NCBI GenBank assembly: GCA_029948255.1
Contig: JALIZF010001762.1
Span: 124,001-188,000, forward strand
Origin: Telmatactis stephensoni
Taxonomy: Eukaryota; Cnidaria; Anthozoa; Actiniaria; Isophelliidae
DNA length: 64,000 nt
Direction of reading: 5' to 3'
The position numbers and the translations under genes were made by a program. This document shows, piece after piece, positions 21,487 to 31,620 of the stretch (position 1 is the first letter of the stretch; every line of letters starts with the position of its first letter). The notes beneath the pieces were generated by a model. It was not told where the DNA came from, ran no database searches, and saw only the letters and a list, made by a program, of their open reading frames with translations.

Positions 21487-21970
21487 CTGCGAGCGAAGCG
21501 AGTAGCCTCCTATTCGGAACACAGTGTAATCTGTGGATGTCACTAGACGAACATGCGATACATACGATCAGCGGTTCAAGTCCATACCGTATCGAGAGTC
21601 GATTCAAGGATGTCACTGGAAGCTACTGGACGAACACGCGATACATACGATCAGCGATTCACATTTTTCCCTAAATAAACTAGCTTTTTAAAATCAGTTA
21701 GTTTTATAATCAGCCGTTTGAGATTGTTTGAAAAATTGCCTTACTCAAAGTGCTAAATATTTTGAACTGTGTGTGTCCGACACTGATCCTTGTAGTTCAA
21801 TATTGAAGGTCAACTAGCCATGAACTAGCAGTGTTCGTCACGCATAGCACAGGAGATAGACAATTAAGTAACATTTGATATATCAGACAAAGCGGTGTAC
21901 TTTCGTAAGTTTTAGGGGAACAGCTCTGCTCGCAGCAGTTCACTTTCTATTAGAAATAGCTAGTTAATAC
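21487..21970. repeat. Dispersed 490-bp element, copy 2
   Basis: Inverted relative to 11738-12228. It fills the gap between the DM-carrying transposon and the resumption of PLE1 coding sequence at 21971. Confidence 0.65.
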
Positions 21971-22620
21971 TCTTATAGATAGAGCCCATAAAATTAATAA
22001 TACTACACAAGGTTTTCAAAAAGATCTCAAAGAACTTTCTAATATCCTTAAACGTAATTGTTTTCCATCATGACTAATTGAACGGTCAATCAAAAGTTAT
22101 TTACATAAGATAAAAGCTGGTAAAGATAACGATCAAGACCTTTCTGACTGTCGCTTTTATAAGTTACCATATATCGGTTTTTATTCTTCTTAAACTAGGA
22201 AAAAAGTCAAAGCTATTATTAATAAGTATTGTAAAGATTTCAACATTAAGATTATATTTTCTCCATTTAAACTTAGCAATTTACTTAGTCCTAAGGATTT
22301 TATTCCGGAATCTCTCAAATCACGCGTTGTGTATCAGTTTTCTTGTGCGGGCTGTGGAGTTTGTTATATCGGGGAAACCCATAGGCATTTTTCCACACGC
22401 GTAAATGAGCATTTATTCCGGGATAAAAAATCACATGTTTTTAAAACATCTTACTAGTTCAAAGGACTGCAAGGACAAATGTGATCTATCGTGTTTTAAA
22501 ATACTAGATTCTGCTTCTAGTAATTTCCAGTTAAAAATTAAAGAGGGCTATTTCATTGAACGGTTGAAACCTGAGTTAAACAAACAAGTTGAACATGTCA
22601 GTTTAACTTTGTTATGTTAA
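21971..22620 (+). pseudogene. PLE1 RT end, linker and GIY-YIG nuclease, decayed
   Basis: After stops and frame changes the reading is LIDRAHKINNTTQGF, FSPFKLSNLLSPKDF, then SRVVYQFSCAGCGVCYIGET, which holds the paired motif of the GIY-YIG nuclease (VVY...CYIGET), then RVNEHL and a C-terminal end identical to the inverted fragment at 12510-12690. In PLEs this nuclease nicks target DNA. Several in-frame stops make this copy dead. Confidence 0.75.
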
Positions 22621-22683
22621 GTTTGTCTATCTTTTCAGTTATCTTTAGTTCATACTCTACTTTAGATAACTTGTTTCCTTATT

Positions 22684-24317
22684 ACTCGTGCCCAGGCCTT
22701 TAGGCCGGGAACGAGTTATAAACTGCAAATGTTTTTTTTTTCCTCTGTTCGTCCTGAGGGACCTCTGATTGGTTAAGAACGTAAAAACAATGCCCTTCAT
22801 TCATCACCGTTGAGCGACAGCGAACGCAAGCCAGGAACTTTAGGAATGCAAGATGGCCGACTACAAAGAAAATAGCTTTCAGAGACAGGCTTTTCCTGCA
22901 GTAGAACAATGTAATTTGGAGCTTTTAACTCGAGATATACCTATATACTTATATGAGCTTCAGAATGGGCTGTTATTTTGAGCTTCATCTCCAATACTTT
23001 GACCAAATATCGAACTCTAAATGGAGTACTTGAAAACCGAGGCCCTCGCGATAACGACTATTTCCTATGAGCTGGGAATCTACGAATTTCTCATCCTACA
23101 TGTTGCTAAACGAACATACATAGAAGCAAGTCAATTATATTCCTCATTCAAGCATTCAAGAGATCTTGAGAGGTTTTTGTACTGAATTTTAATTTAATAT
23201 CGGAATGGCATGAAACTAGATTCCGTTGACCTTGTATTTCGCGTTTGGTCACGTAACGTCTTTCAGTATTCATATATAAAACATCCGAAACATGAACGAA
23301 AAAATACACGATTTGTTATTGTGTCAAATATGCCGTTGTAGAAGTCTTTACAGCAAACAATTGAGATATATGGAAGGGATAAATACCGAGAAGCGAGGCT
23401 TTTAGCCATATACATCCCGAGGGCCGTAGGCCCGAGGGATGTATATGGATAAAAGCCGAGCTTCGAGGTATTTATCTGCCTTATTATATGATTGAGGAGG
23501 TTTTCACACAAAAGCGATTCAAAAAGACAATCACTAATTAGATCATTGTTACCGAATTCCCAGAAGGAAACCTTAAATAATTGTTTTTCAATTCTATTCA
23601 GAGAAACACTAACGAACTTCATGATAACACACAAAAGATTTTTTTGTTGAGAATATTCCATCAGTTAGCTTAGTAGTATAGTGGTTAAAAGCGGGTATAG
23701 GAGTGCAGAAAGTCTCGGGTTCGAATCTCTGTCATTTATCAAAGACTTTTTTTCCACCAAAATTCGCTACTTAGTATATTTCTAAGAAAATTTCTAAGTC
23801 TTGATGTCCACACATAAATCATCTAAGGAAGTATGGAACGAAATTATAAATTCAAGTGATGTATCTAGATAAATCCCGGGAATTATAAATTCAAGTGATT
23901 TATACAGATACATCCCGGAGAAGCTCTATATACAACCCTTGAATATATAATCATCGTGAATTTAGTGATATAAAGTCCTATGAATAACAAAGAAAACAGA
24001 CTCAATCATATAATAAAGTGAAATAAGAAGTTGAATATAAAACTGGTATATTTTTGCATGTTGGAGATATCTAATACCTATGCATGATAATAGAAAGACA
24101 AAGGCACTAATAGCTGTTGACAGACAAACTGACTAATCAAGATATTTTTTAGTTTAAGTTAGCCGATTCAAAAAAGGTCATTTGTTACGGTTAGCTATTT
24201 CCCGGAATGGTGAAGAATGCGTGAAACGGCTAGGGGAAGAGTACGAACGGAGCCGGTCATTGGAGCCTCTCTTAAAAAGGGCTCCAGGGGCACGAGTGAA
24301 CGCACGTGTGCGTCTAG
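22684..24317 (+). mobile_element. Helentron-like element inserted in PLE1
   Basis: Starts ACTCGTGCCC with a hairpin tip AGGCCTTTAGGCC, ends GGGCACGAGTGAACGCAC-GTGTGCGTCTAG. Comparison with the inverted PLE end at 12430-12445 (CCTTATTGGTTAG) shows an insertion between CCTTATT and GGTTAG with a TT duplication. The 3-prime half (23240-23370 and 24017-24317) matches the arms of the element at 13576-17438. It holds the insertion 23378-24016. The interior has no Rep/helicase. Confidence 0.6.
23378..24016 (+). mobile_element. tRNA-promoter hairpin element (family C), copy 1
   Basis: Two parts: a perfect-arm hairpin (23378-23476, GATAAATACC...GGTATTTATC, tip GGGCCGTAGGCCC), then a unit bounded by TTATTATATGATTGAG (23481) and CTCAATCATATAATAA (24001-24016). 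The unit carries a tRNA-like stretch at about 23664-23738: TAGTATAGTGGTTA (A-box region) and GGGTTCGAATC (B box). It looks like a SINE-type promoter inside an inverted-repeat element. Copies 2 and 3: 26249-26893 (inverted) and 49830-50285. Confidence 0.6.
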
Positions 24318-24395
24318 TTGGTTAGTTTAAATTTTGTTCGTTAATAACTGAATGTATAGGTATCAGTATATATTCACGCGCATTGTAATATTATT

Positions 24396-24443
24396 TCATA
24401 TGGCTGAAGATGATGTTAGTAACATCGAAACATGTACCAAATT
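24396..24443 (+). ncRNA. Hammerhead-like motif at PLE1 right end
   Basis: UGG-CUGAAGA-U, helix GAUGUU-AGU-AACAUC, GAAAC-AU-GUA, CCA. The ACAUGU of helix III is self-complementary, which would allow a dimer as proposed for PLE hammerheads. Same caveats as the copy at 8902-8949. Confidence 0.5.
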
Positions 24444-24639
24444 AAAAGAGTTGTTTTATGTTTAAAAAGAATGAATAATATATACAATATAAATATTCAG
24501 TAATTAATATAGAGAAAGAAAAGAAAATAGAAAGCTTTTAAAGAAAGGATCAGAGTAATATGTTTAGTACAAGGTTGAAAACTAGTCTTTGTTTATAATA
24601 AATAAGTATGATTCATGTGGAGTAAGATTTAAGATACTG

Positions 24640-24770
24640 ATCTTTGAGTTTCAATTTGAAATTTTCTTTTTGCTCAGTTTTTAAAAGGTTCATCTATGTC
24701 ATTCCATATTTTAGCACCTGAAAACTTAACATTAAATTTACTATAAGAATTAAAATGGTAAAACTGACCT
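24640..24770 (-). pseudogene. LINE C-terminal remnant
   Basis: Minus-strand reading FNVKFSGAKIWNDID resembles the conserved end of jockey/CR1-type RT proteins (SG.KLWN.LP). Short, no RT core, frame not sustained. Confidence 0.4.
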
Positions 24771-24792
24771 AACAATTTTAATTGTAAAAGGT

Positions 24793-24832
24793 TCCAAATT
24801 TTCGGCCTCCCCTGTAGGCCTTCGTCAGGAAA
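24793..24832 (-). ncRNA. Hammerhead-like motif at PLE2 end, copy 1
   Basis: Minus-strand CUGACGA-A, helix GGCCU-loop-AGGCC, GAAAA. The core and helix II are good, but the base after the helix III position would be G, which is unfavourable for cleavage. Copy 2 is at 29880-29921. Confidence 0.35.
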
Positions 24833-24957
24833 TGAATGAATATTCCAACTGCAAAAAATTGCTTGATGTGTCGCAAGGGTCTTAACAATGGCATGTAAGC
24901 CCTTGGGAAGTCCGCTCTTTCGTTAGTCGCGGATCGTTTCTAAAACTACACACGGGT

Positions 24958-25061
24958 CACATACAAGTAACATACGAGTACATACGAGTACATACGAGTA
25001 CATACAAGTAACATACGGGTGCATACGAATACATACGACTACATACGACTGACATACAAGT
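24958..25061 (+). repeat. ACATACGAGT minisatellite in the TIR
   Basis: About ten imperfect 10-12-bp units (ACATACGAGT, ACATACAAGTA, ACATACGACT). The inverse array is at 27835-27900 in the other TIR. Confidence 0.8.
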
Positions 25062-25983
25062 AGCCTAGTACCCAGGCGTTCCTCTGCGAGCGCGAGCGAG
25101 ACCTGGGGCGAGCGCGTAAGCGCGAGAGAACGCCTAGCGAATAATGCCAAAAGTGTCCCTGATTTGACCAAAAGTGTCCCTGATTTGACCAACAGTGTCG
25201 CTGACCTTTAGCGGACTTAACAACTTGAATTTTTAAAGTTTTTCCAACAATTTCGGTGGAATGAGTATCGACATTCACCAATATAGACCAAAAATTGGAT
25301 TTTTACGAGTTTAAAGCATAGAGGAAGATTATAGACCGTAAAGGGGATTTCAGAGTCAAGAGACTACGCACAAGTACATTTTACTTCAAATCTATTACAT
25401 TTTCAAACAATCACAGTCTTAGCAGTGATTATAAAACTAACTGAGTGAAGTTTGTTTACAATAAAATTTGAATCGAACCCTGTTGCGGCTAAAGGGAACT
25501 TGATAAATATCAGATACATTACATTTATTACAGAGAATCTGACGGAGATTTGTTTTATTTCAAGTGCATAAATATATGTGGATCTAACTCAACTAGTCAT
25601 AGCAGTCTGTGTAAATAAAGCAATTTCAATTCACCAGAAATTTTAGCGGTATAGATAACCGTTAATTACTAAGAGATTTTACCTTCGAAGTGGAGAATCG
25701 AATAGACCGAACACAACTTATCGTATTGCTTCGATCGATGCGAACACACAACCGTTAGAGTTTTGAACTCAGTTCAATTCAGTTAATTTCACATATAGGG
25801 TGTCTTGTGAGATCCGGGAGCATTTAACTGTGAAGTTAACAGCGTCTTCTAAAGCATCACGTTTGTCTCGAGTTTGTCTCTAAGTTAGCGTCCGCCATCT
25901 TGAGCTTTCGCTAGGCGTTCCCGTTGGGGTCACTCTGTGACGTCACGTTTAGAAACGGGACGGGATAGCCTGGGGACTAGGCT
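25062..25983. mobile_element. TIR element AGCCTAGTACCCAGGC
   Basis: Starts AGCCTAGTACCCAGGC and ends GCCTGGGGACTAGGCT, flanked by GACATACAAGT at 25051-25061 and 25984-25994. Because the flank is itself a tandem repeat, the duplication length is uncertain. No coding sequence. Confidence 0.6.
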
Positions 25984-26248
25984 GACATACAAGTACATAC
26001 GGGTAGAAAACACAGAATTTGTTTAACACATAAATCACAAGTAATAGAATTAATTACGTTACATCGCAATCTAGTGAATTTCGCATATTTGATAATATCG
26101 TCGTTGCTCCGATCCCAGCAACAAGGACGATAAAACACGATCACGATCGACACTAGAAGAGTTTGGCACCCCACTGGTGACCTAGACGAACCGCGACATG
26201 CAGTTCAGCACCCCAACCAAGTTCAAAGTTATGAGTTTATATGAACTC

Positions 26249-26893
26249 TTATTATATGATTGAGTCTGTTTTCTTTGTTATTCATAGGACTTTAATTTAT
26301 ATCACTAAATTCACGATGATTATATATTCAAGGGTTGTATATAGAGCTTCTCCGGGATGTATCTGTATAAATCACTTGAATTTATAATTCCCGGGATTTA
26401 TCTAGATACATCACTTGAATTTATAATTTCGTTCCATACTTCCTTAGATGATTTATGTGTGGACATCAAGACTTAGAAATTTTCTTAGAAATATACTAAG
26501 TAGCGAATTTTGGTGGAAAAAAAGTCTTTGATAAATGACAGAGATTCGAACCCGAGACTTTCTGCACTCCTATACCCGCTTTTAACCACTATACTACTAA
26601 GCTAACTGATGGAATATTCTCAACAAAAAAATCTTTTGTGTGTTATCATGAAGTTCGTTAGTGTTTCTCTGAATAGAATTGAAAAACAATTATTTAAGGT
26701 TTCCTTCTGGGAATTCGGTAACAATGATCTAATTAGTGATTGTCTTTTTGAATCGCTTTTGTGTGAAAACCTCCTCAATCATATAATAAGGCAGATAAAT
26801 ACCTCGAAGCTCGGCTTTTATCCATATACATCCCTCGGGCCTACGTATATGTATATGGCTAAAAGCCTCGCTTCTCGGTATTTATCCCTTCCA
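26249..26893 (-). mobile_element. tRNA-promoter hairpin element (family C), copy 2
   Basis: Inverted, very similar copy of 23378-24016. tRNA-like A/B boxes on the minus strand at about 26532-26607; hairpin part at 26792-26887 with a changed tip (GGGCCTACGTATATG). The + ORF at 26609-26947 and its mirror at 23263-23661 come from this repeat. Confidence 0.6.
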
Positions 26894-27175
26894 TATTACA
26901 CCACTTTTACATCCACTGCTTTAGCTTTGTATCTTAATTGCTCCTGACGAGTAGTACACAAGCAGTTTCGACGACGTACCGGCGGCTCCCCTTGTACGAT
27001 ACACGACCCACACATTTTCTTCTAATTGAGCTCACTAAGATTTATTTATAAGTTATTCACCCCACTGGTGATATTTCCATTATCATTTCACTCACATTGC
27101 ACTATTTTACTATACGGTTGTTTTATGTTTTTTACGCTCTATTCACAACACTGCTTTCCTTCCACGCTATTCTAC

Positions 27176-27450
27176 CAAGAGACCATAATACTAAGAGAGC
27201 GAAACTCAGCATTGATGTTTGTGCGATGTTCGTGGCGCCTAAGGCTATTTTTAGTAACTTCGCCATCGCGCGCGCAAGGCACTTAAACAATAGAATTCAA
27301 ACGGTCCCTTCCGCGCGCACGCCAAAAAGCAAATTCTATTGGTTGAGGGCCTTGTGCGCGCGATGGCGAAGTTACTAAAAATAGCCTTAGTCGCCGCGAA
27401 CATCGCACAGACATCAATACTGAGTTTCGCTCTCTTAGTATTATGGTCTA
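27176..27450. mobile_element. Foldback MITE family D, copy 1
   Basis: CAAGAGACCATAATACTAAG at the left is inverted at the right (CTTAGTATTATGGTCT). The arms are about 110 bp each and include TATTTTTAGTAACTTCGCCA. Very similar to 44298-44576; the last bases on the right are lost. Confidence 0.7.
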
Positions 27451-28439
27451 TATTCCCATCCAGACCCTACCTACATTCCATTTTCACCCCCCTTTCCTCC
27501 GATATCCCCTCCCCCTCAACACTTAACCTATTCCATTTTCCTTTTCTTTTTCGCTTCATTTATACACTCCGTTATATATTTATTTCTAGTTATTGCCAAT
27601 TTTCATTTTGTTTTACATTATCTTTCTTCAACCCTTATTACATAACCGTCCAACACACAAGCATTTATTGTGTAGCAATTTACACTCAAATAAGTGAAAC
27701 CATTTGTTCGCAACTATATACCTAACACATGTCTTACAACCTTTTCCGCCTCTCTATCTCCATACCTCCCCCAAATCTATAATTTATTACTTGTGATTTA
27801 TGTGTTTTTTTTTTAATTCTGTGCTTTCTACCCGTATGTTACTTGTATGTACTCGTATGTACTCGTATGTACCCGTATGTTACTTGTATGTGACCCGTGT
27901 GTAGTTTTAGAACCGATCTTAGTCGCGTTCTTGTCCATGGTTGAATAAAGCGATTCCAAAAATATCCGTCTGCCGGGCCAACGGTCACGCTTTCTGTTTA
28001 CTGACTCGTAGTCAAATTACCGAAAATAATCCGCTCGCTGGTGGGCTTGGTAGGAACGTTAAAGTTAAATCTGTCATCACTGGCCCCCTTACCTGTCAAG
28101 ATAATCCAATTATACGAGCAGACGAGAGGACAATAGAAAGAGGCTCTATTGCTCACCCCTCTCTTTTAGAGTTGATATTAAGTCGAATTTGATTAACTTA
28201 TTACTACTAATCGCTAACTAAAGTTTGGCGGAGCGGGAACTGGACCCCAACTGCAAACGAGTATCGATATTCAAACCGTTGGAACGTTCGTTTGACCAAA
28301 GATAAAGCATTATAACAGCTAGAACAGAGGCCAGAAAGGTCAAAAACAGAGGAAATAATGTGATTTCAGAGCTTCAAAGGATTGACTGCAGATAAGTACA
28401 ATTTTTAACTCGATTTATTACACATAAACACAACGACTT

Positions 28440-29412
28440 TGTCCTAGTGCCCTTGGATAAACAGCCGATGTCTTGTTTCCTTCACGAGCAGTATTGTTCC
28501 GACGATCTTGAGGTCCAACATCGCTTGCTTTGGCCGATGTAGGTGAATTCGCAATCCTCACCCTTGACTTTGTAGACGATGCCTGTAAGTTTATCCTCTG
28601 TTGGGCGATCTTTAGGTTTCTTGAACAAAGCTCCGATTGTGTTATGCGGCTTGAAGGCTGTTTTAGCATTATTGAAACGTGACAGCGATCGTTTAATCCT
28701 GTCTGAAACACCGTGTACATAGGGTATAACTGCAAAGCCAACCGGGTCAGGTTTCTGCATTTCTCCCGCGGTTTTGCGCTGGACGTTTTTTTTCAATAAA
28801 ACCTTTGGGGTATCCGTTGATGTCAAGACTCTCACACACATGTGCTTTTCTTCCAATTTTAGCTCTTCATTAGAAGAAATGACGTTAGCGCGGTTCAACA
28901 AAGTATGTACTACAGCTCTTTTGTGCTGGGCAGGGTGGTGCGAACTGAACGCCAAATACTTGTCCGTGTGGGTTTTCTTGCGATGCACTTTTACTTCAAG
29001 CTAAGTTCACCGGAGGGTAATGTGGTTATGCTGGTATCCAAGAAGGTGATGGTGGGCTTTCCGTCGATAACCCGGCGAGGTTCTTTCAACAGTGAACTGA
29101 ATGTGGCGATTGATGGAATTAAGTTGACGATGGAAGGGTTCAACTTCTGAAGACATCAGACAGGTGTTAGAATAATCCACATATCTGCGCCACCAACGTG
29201 GGGTAGTAGGAAATGTAGAGAGGGCTTGCACCTCAATATGTTGCATAACTAAATCGGCGATCACTGCGCTTACAGGGAAACCCATAGCGCGACCAAAGAC
29301 TTGATGGTATTGTGTACCTTCGTACGAGAAGTAGCTGTTGTTCAGTAGAAACTCAGTAAGATCCATCACCTGGTTAATGGAGAGCTTAAGATCGTCGGAA
29401 CACAATCCTGCT
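28440..29412 (-). pseudogene. PLE2 reverse transcriptase and GIY-YIG, inactive
   Basis: The first frame (29412-29007) has the RT segment AMGFPVSAVIADLVMQ and RWWRRYVDYSNTCL, where the expected catalytic YVDD reads YVDY. After a frameshift near 29000, the second frame (28988-28482) has RKKTHTDKYL, FAVIPYVHGVSDRI, FKKPKDRPTE and the nuclease pair GIVYK...FTYIGQSKR. It ends near AREGNKTSAVY (about 28480). The missing Asp and the frameshift make it dead. Confidence 0.75.
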
Positions 29413-29414
29413 CG

Positions 29415-29573
29415 TGAAGGAAACAAGACATCGGCTGTTTATCAACATGCCCATTCGAGCATTCTTGAAAAGAGCGAACATAATTATCGCAGACGGATAT
29501 TTTTGGAATCGCTTTATTCAACCATGGACAAGAACGCGACTAACGAAAGAGCGGACTTCCCAAGGCCATACAT
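29415..29573 (+). pseudogene. PLE2 C-terminal fragment, inverted
   Basis: Reads GNKTSAVYQHAHS, YRRRIFLESLYSTMDKN, NERADFPRPY, the usual PLE C-terminal end, head to head with the RT fragment on the other strand. It is cut by the MITE at 29574 and continues at 29815. Confidence 0.7.
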
Positions 29574-29814
29574 CAGGGTCGTGACATGGTACGTTTTTTC
29601 GCTCGTGATCCCGTCTTTTGGTCGAAAATTTTGATCCCTGATCCCAAAAGTTCTCTTATTTTGATCCCTGATCCCAGTTGTGAAAATTTTGATCCCTGAA
29701 CCCTGTTGATTTGACTACTGATCCCGATCCCACGTTTGTGACCCCGATCCCATGGCTTGAGATCCCGATCCCAAGCCTGTGATCCCTGATCCCACGTACC
29801 ATGTCACGACCCTG
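29574..29814. mobile_element. 241-bp MITE filled with GATCCC repeats
   Basis: CAGGGTCGTGACATGGTACG and its inverse form the ends; ATACAT at 29568-29573 and 29815-29820 is the likely target duplication. The interior is an irregular array of GATCCC/GATCCCTGATCCC. CAGGG...CCCTG ends resemble hAT, though the visible duplication is 6 bp. Confidence 0.65.
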
Positions 29815-29879
29815 ATACATGCCATTGTTAAGACCCTTGGAACACATCAAGTAATTTTTGCAGTTGGAATATTCATTCA

Positions 29880-29921
29880 TTTCCTGACGAAGGCCTACAG
29901 GAGAGGCCGAAAATTTGGAAC
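29880..29921 (+). ncRNA. Hammerhead-like motif at PLE2 end, copy 2
   Basis: CUGACGA-A, helix GGCCU-ACAGGAG-AGGCC, GAAAA, as on the minus strand at 24793-24832. Confidence 0.35.
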
Positions 29922-30012
29922 CTTTTACAAATTTTTAGGTCAGTTTTACCCATTTTATTTAATGAGCTTTTATCATGTAATTACAAAAGTCACAGTACAG
30001 AAATATAATTAG

Positions 30013-30266
30013 TATAGCTGGAAAGAGCAGATCAAAATTAGTAAAACTTTGAAGTTTGAATGAAGTAACTTTCAAACTCACAAAGATATGAATTTTTGGA
30101 AATCGAAATTTTGTATGAAAACATTTGCTGGTAGGCAAGAGATGCCTACCAGCAAAGGTTTTCTTACAAATTCACACTTTTCAAAAATTCATATTCGCGA
30201 GTTTTTGATATAATTCCTTCAAACTTCACTATCTTGCTAATTTTAACATGCTCTTTCCAGCTATGG
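30013..30266. repeat. Imperfect foldback with GCTGGTAGGCA tip
   Basis: TAGCTGGAAAGAGCA (30016) pairs with TGCTCTTTCCAGCTA (about 30250-30264). The inner tip is the perfect hairpin GCTGGTAGGCA-AGA-TGCCTACCAGC at 30128-30154. No frame. Confidence 0.55.
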
Positions 30267-30322
30267 TAATTTTTTTTTTACTGTTTTACGAATTAAAAAT
30301 ACCTGATAAAAGCTCATTCTTA

Positions 30323-30730
30323 TAGACCCTTGTCACGCAAGCATGACATATAAATTATTTGATTTATCGGAAAAAGAAGTTTACTATAAAATTGGTCACA
30401 TAATTATATTAAAATTGCAAAGTTTCATAAAGATTGGTCCTCCAACTGACGAAGAAATGAATTTTCAAAAGTTAGCATTTTTACAAAGAAATGTATGGTG
30501 GACGGGCATACATGCACGACCAGCCTCGTTATCATGCTAAACACGTACATTTCTTTATAAAAATTCCACAAAAATATCTAGCTTCAAAAATCCATAACTT
30601 CGTCAGTTTAAGAGCAATCTTTACGAAACTCTGCAATTTTACTAATATCGATATGATAAATCTGATAGTGAATTCCTTTTATCCATACATCAAAGATCTT
30701 ATAATGTCATACTAACGTGACAAGGGTCTA
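30323..30730. mobile_element. PIF/Harbinger-like MITE
   Basis: TAGACCCTTGTCACG (30323) and CGTGACAAGGGTCTA (to 30730) are exact inverted ends, flanked by TTA at 30320-30322 and 30731-30733. A 3-bp TWA duplication fits PIF/Harbinger. No transposase. Confidence 0.65.
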
Positions 30731-30734
30731 TTAT

Positions 30735-31500
30735 GATTAATGATCGCCCGTATAACAAATTGACCATAGTTTGTGGGTGCTTTAGGTAAGCTGTAAGTTG
30801 ATTTAGAGGCGAGTCCAGTATTATAAGAATGTCTGTGATTGACAGAATCGAAGAAGAATTCAAACGACTTGGGCAAGTTGTTGGAAAAGTAGTCATACAT
30901 AAACAGTGCAGTCTGGAGTTTAATGAGTTTAATTTTTAGCCTAATAAAGATAGGATTGGTATGAGCATTAAAGTCAACAAATGTCATAAGACGCAAACAC
31001 ATTTTTTGTAAAACAAACAAAGGGTTAATGGTAGTTTGATAAGTGTGTCCCCAGGCTACGATACCATATATCAGATAGGGATAAACCATAGAATAGTACA
31101 AGTTTTTAAGGATTTCAAGATTTACAAAGTGACACGCTTTGGATATTATACCAATGCTACGCTTAATTTTGAAATATGTAAGACATGAGACTTCCAATTT
31201 AATTGGCTGTCAATCATAATTCCTAGATATTTGATTTCAAGATTCATGTTTTAGGGGTACATTGTTTATTTTTATTTCGAGGCTATGAGTTAATCGTTTT
31301 TGAAAAGGATGAAAGATAACGAAGTTCGATTTTTCTATATTTACAGAAAGTTTATTGGAATAAAGCCAACTTTGAATGTGAGACAATTGATTGTTAATGG
31401 TAGATTCTAGTAATTCTAGATTCTTGTGAGCATAGAATAAATTCGAATCATCAGCAAAAAGATGAAAATCCAAGATAGAAGAAAATCTTATGAAAGTCAG
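30735..31500 (-). pseudogene. LINE reverse transcriptase, C-terminal part, decayed
   Basis: Minus strand: FHLFADDSNLFYAH (RT catalytic ADD box), LSVNIEKSNFVIF, then stops near 31200-31237, then IKRSIGIISKA, YPYLIYGIVAWG and the usual C-terminal block. A non-LTR RT of the CR1/jockey type by impression. 5-prime truncated; upstream (31500-31540, minus) is a tRNA-Leu/Ser-like 5-prime half, GTGGCCGAGCGGTGAGAGC. Confidence 0.65.
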
Positions 31501-31620
31501 AGATGACAGGCCACCGCTCTCACCGCTCGGCCACTCTGTTTGGCTTTTAATGCAGTGATTCGCTGCAGGACATTGTGAAGAGAGCATCGGATCGATGGCT
31601 GATAAATGACACCTGCTCAT

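Larger units (their letters stand above)
12290..24475 (+). mobile_element. Penelope-like element 1, broken and heavily interrupted
   Basis: Termini 12290-12440 and 24320-24470 are inverted copies of one sequence with a hammerhead-like motif. Next to the left terminus is an inverted copy of the element's C-terminal coding end (12510-12690), then RT on the + strand (12692-13419), then insertions, then the C-terminal part of the RT, linker and GIY-YIG (21971-22620), then another insertion, then the right terminus. A head-on inverted tail fragment is a known PLE insertion form. Roughly 70-80 residues of RT that PLEs usually have between the two coding parts are missing. Confidence 0.7.
24931..27918. 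mobile_element. 3-kb TIR element with 8-bp target duplication (hAT-like)
   Basis: TTAGTCGC at 24923-24930 and 27919-27926 flanks the element, and joining the flanks restores the PLE2 C-terminal sequence seen uninterrupted at 29530-29545. Ends GGATCGTTTCTAAAAC and GATCGGTTCTAAAAC (reverse) are near-identical and extend as inverted ACACACGGGTCACATAC plus a minisatellite. An 8-bp duplication fits hAT elements. No transposase is seen. It contains 25062-25983, 26249-26893 and 27176-27450 as further insertions. Confidence 0.7.
24840..29965 (-). mobile_element. Penelope-like element 2, broken
   Basis: Terminal sequences at 24780-24900 and 29820-29965 are inverted copies (CCTGACGAAGGCC and following). 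The coding parts are on the minus strand at 28440-29412, with inverted C-terminal pieces at 29415-29573 (+) and at 27927-27970 plus 24895-24930 (-). It is interrupted by the element 24931-27918 and by the MITE 29574-29814. The stretch 27971-28400 between pieces has no recognised feature. Confidence 0.6.

Noticed and set aside
23263..26947. Paired ORFs starting MEYSQQKNLLCVI
   Set aside because: They are the two inverted copies of the family C hairpin element; not protein genes.
27941..28192. 83-residue + strand ORF between PLE2 pieces
   Set aside because: The start overlaps an inverted PLE2 fragment and the rest resembles nothing I know; no evidence of coding.
31500..31540. tRNA-Leu/Ser-like 5-prime half on the minus strand
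   Set aside because: Only the D-arm half is present, with no T arm at the right distance; treated as a SINE remnant, not a tRNA gene.
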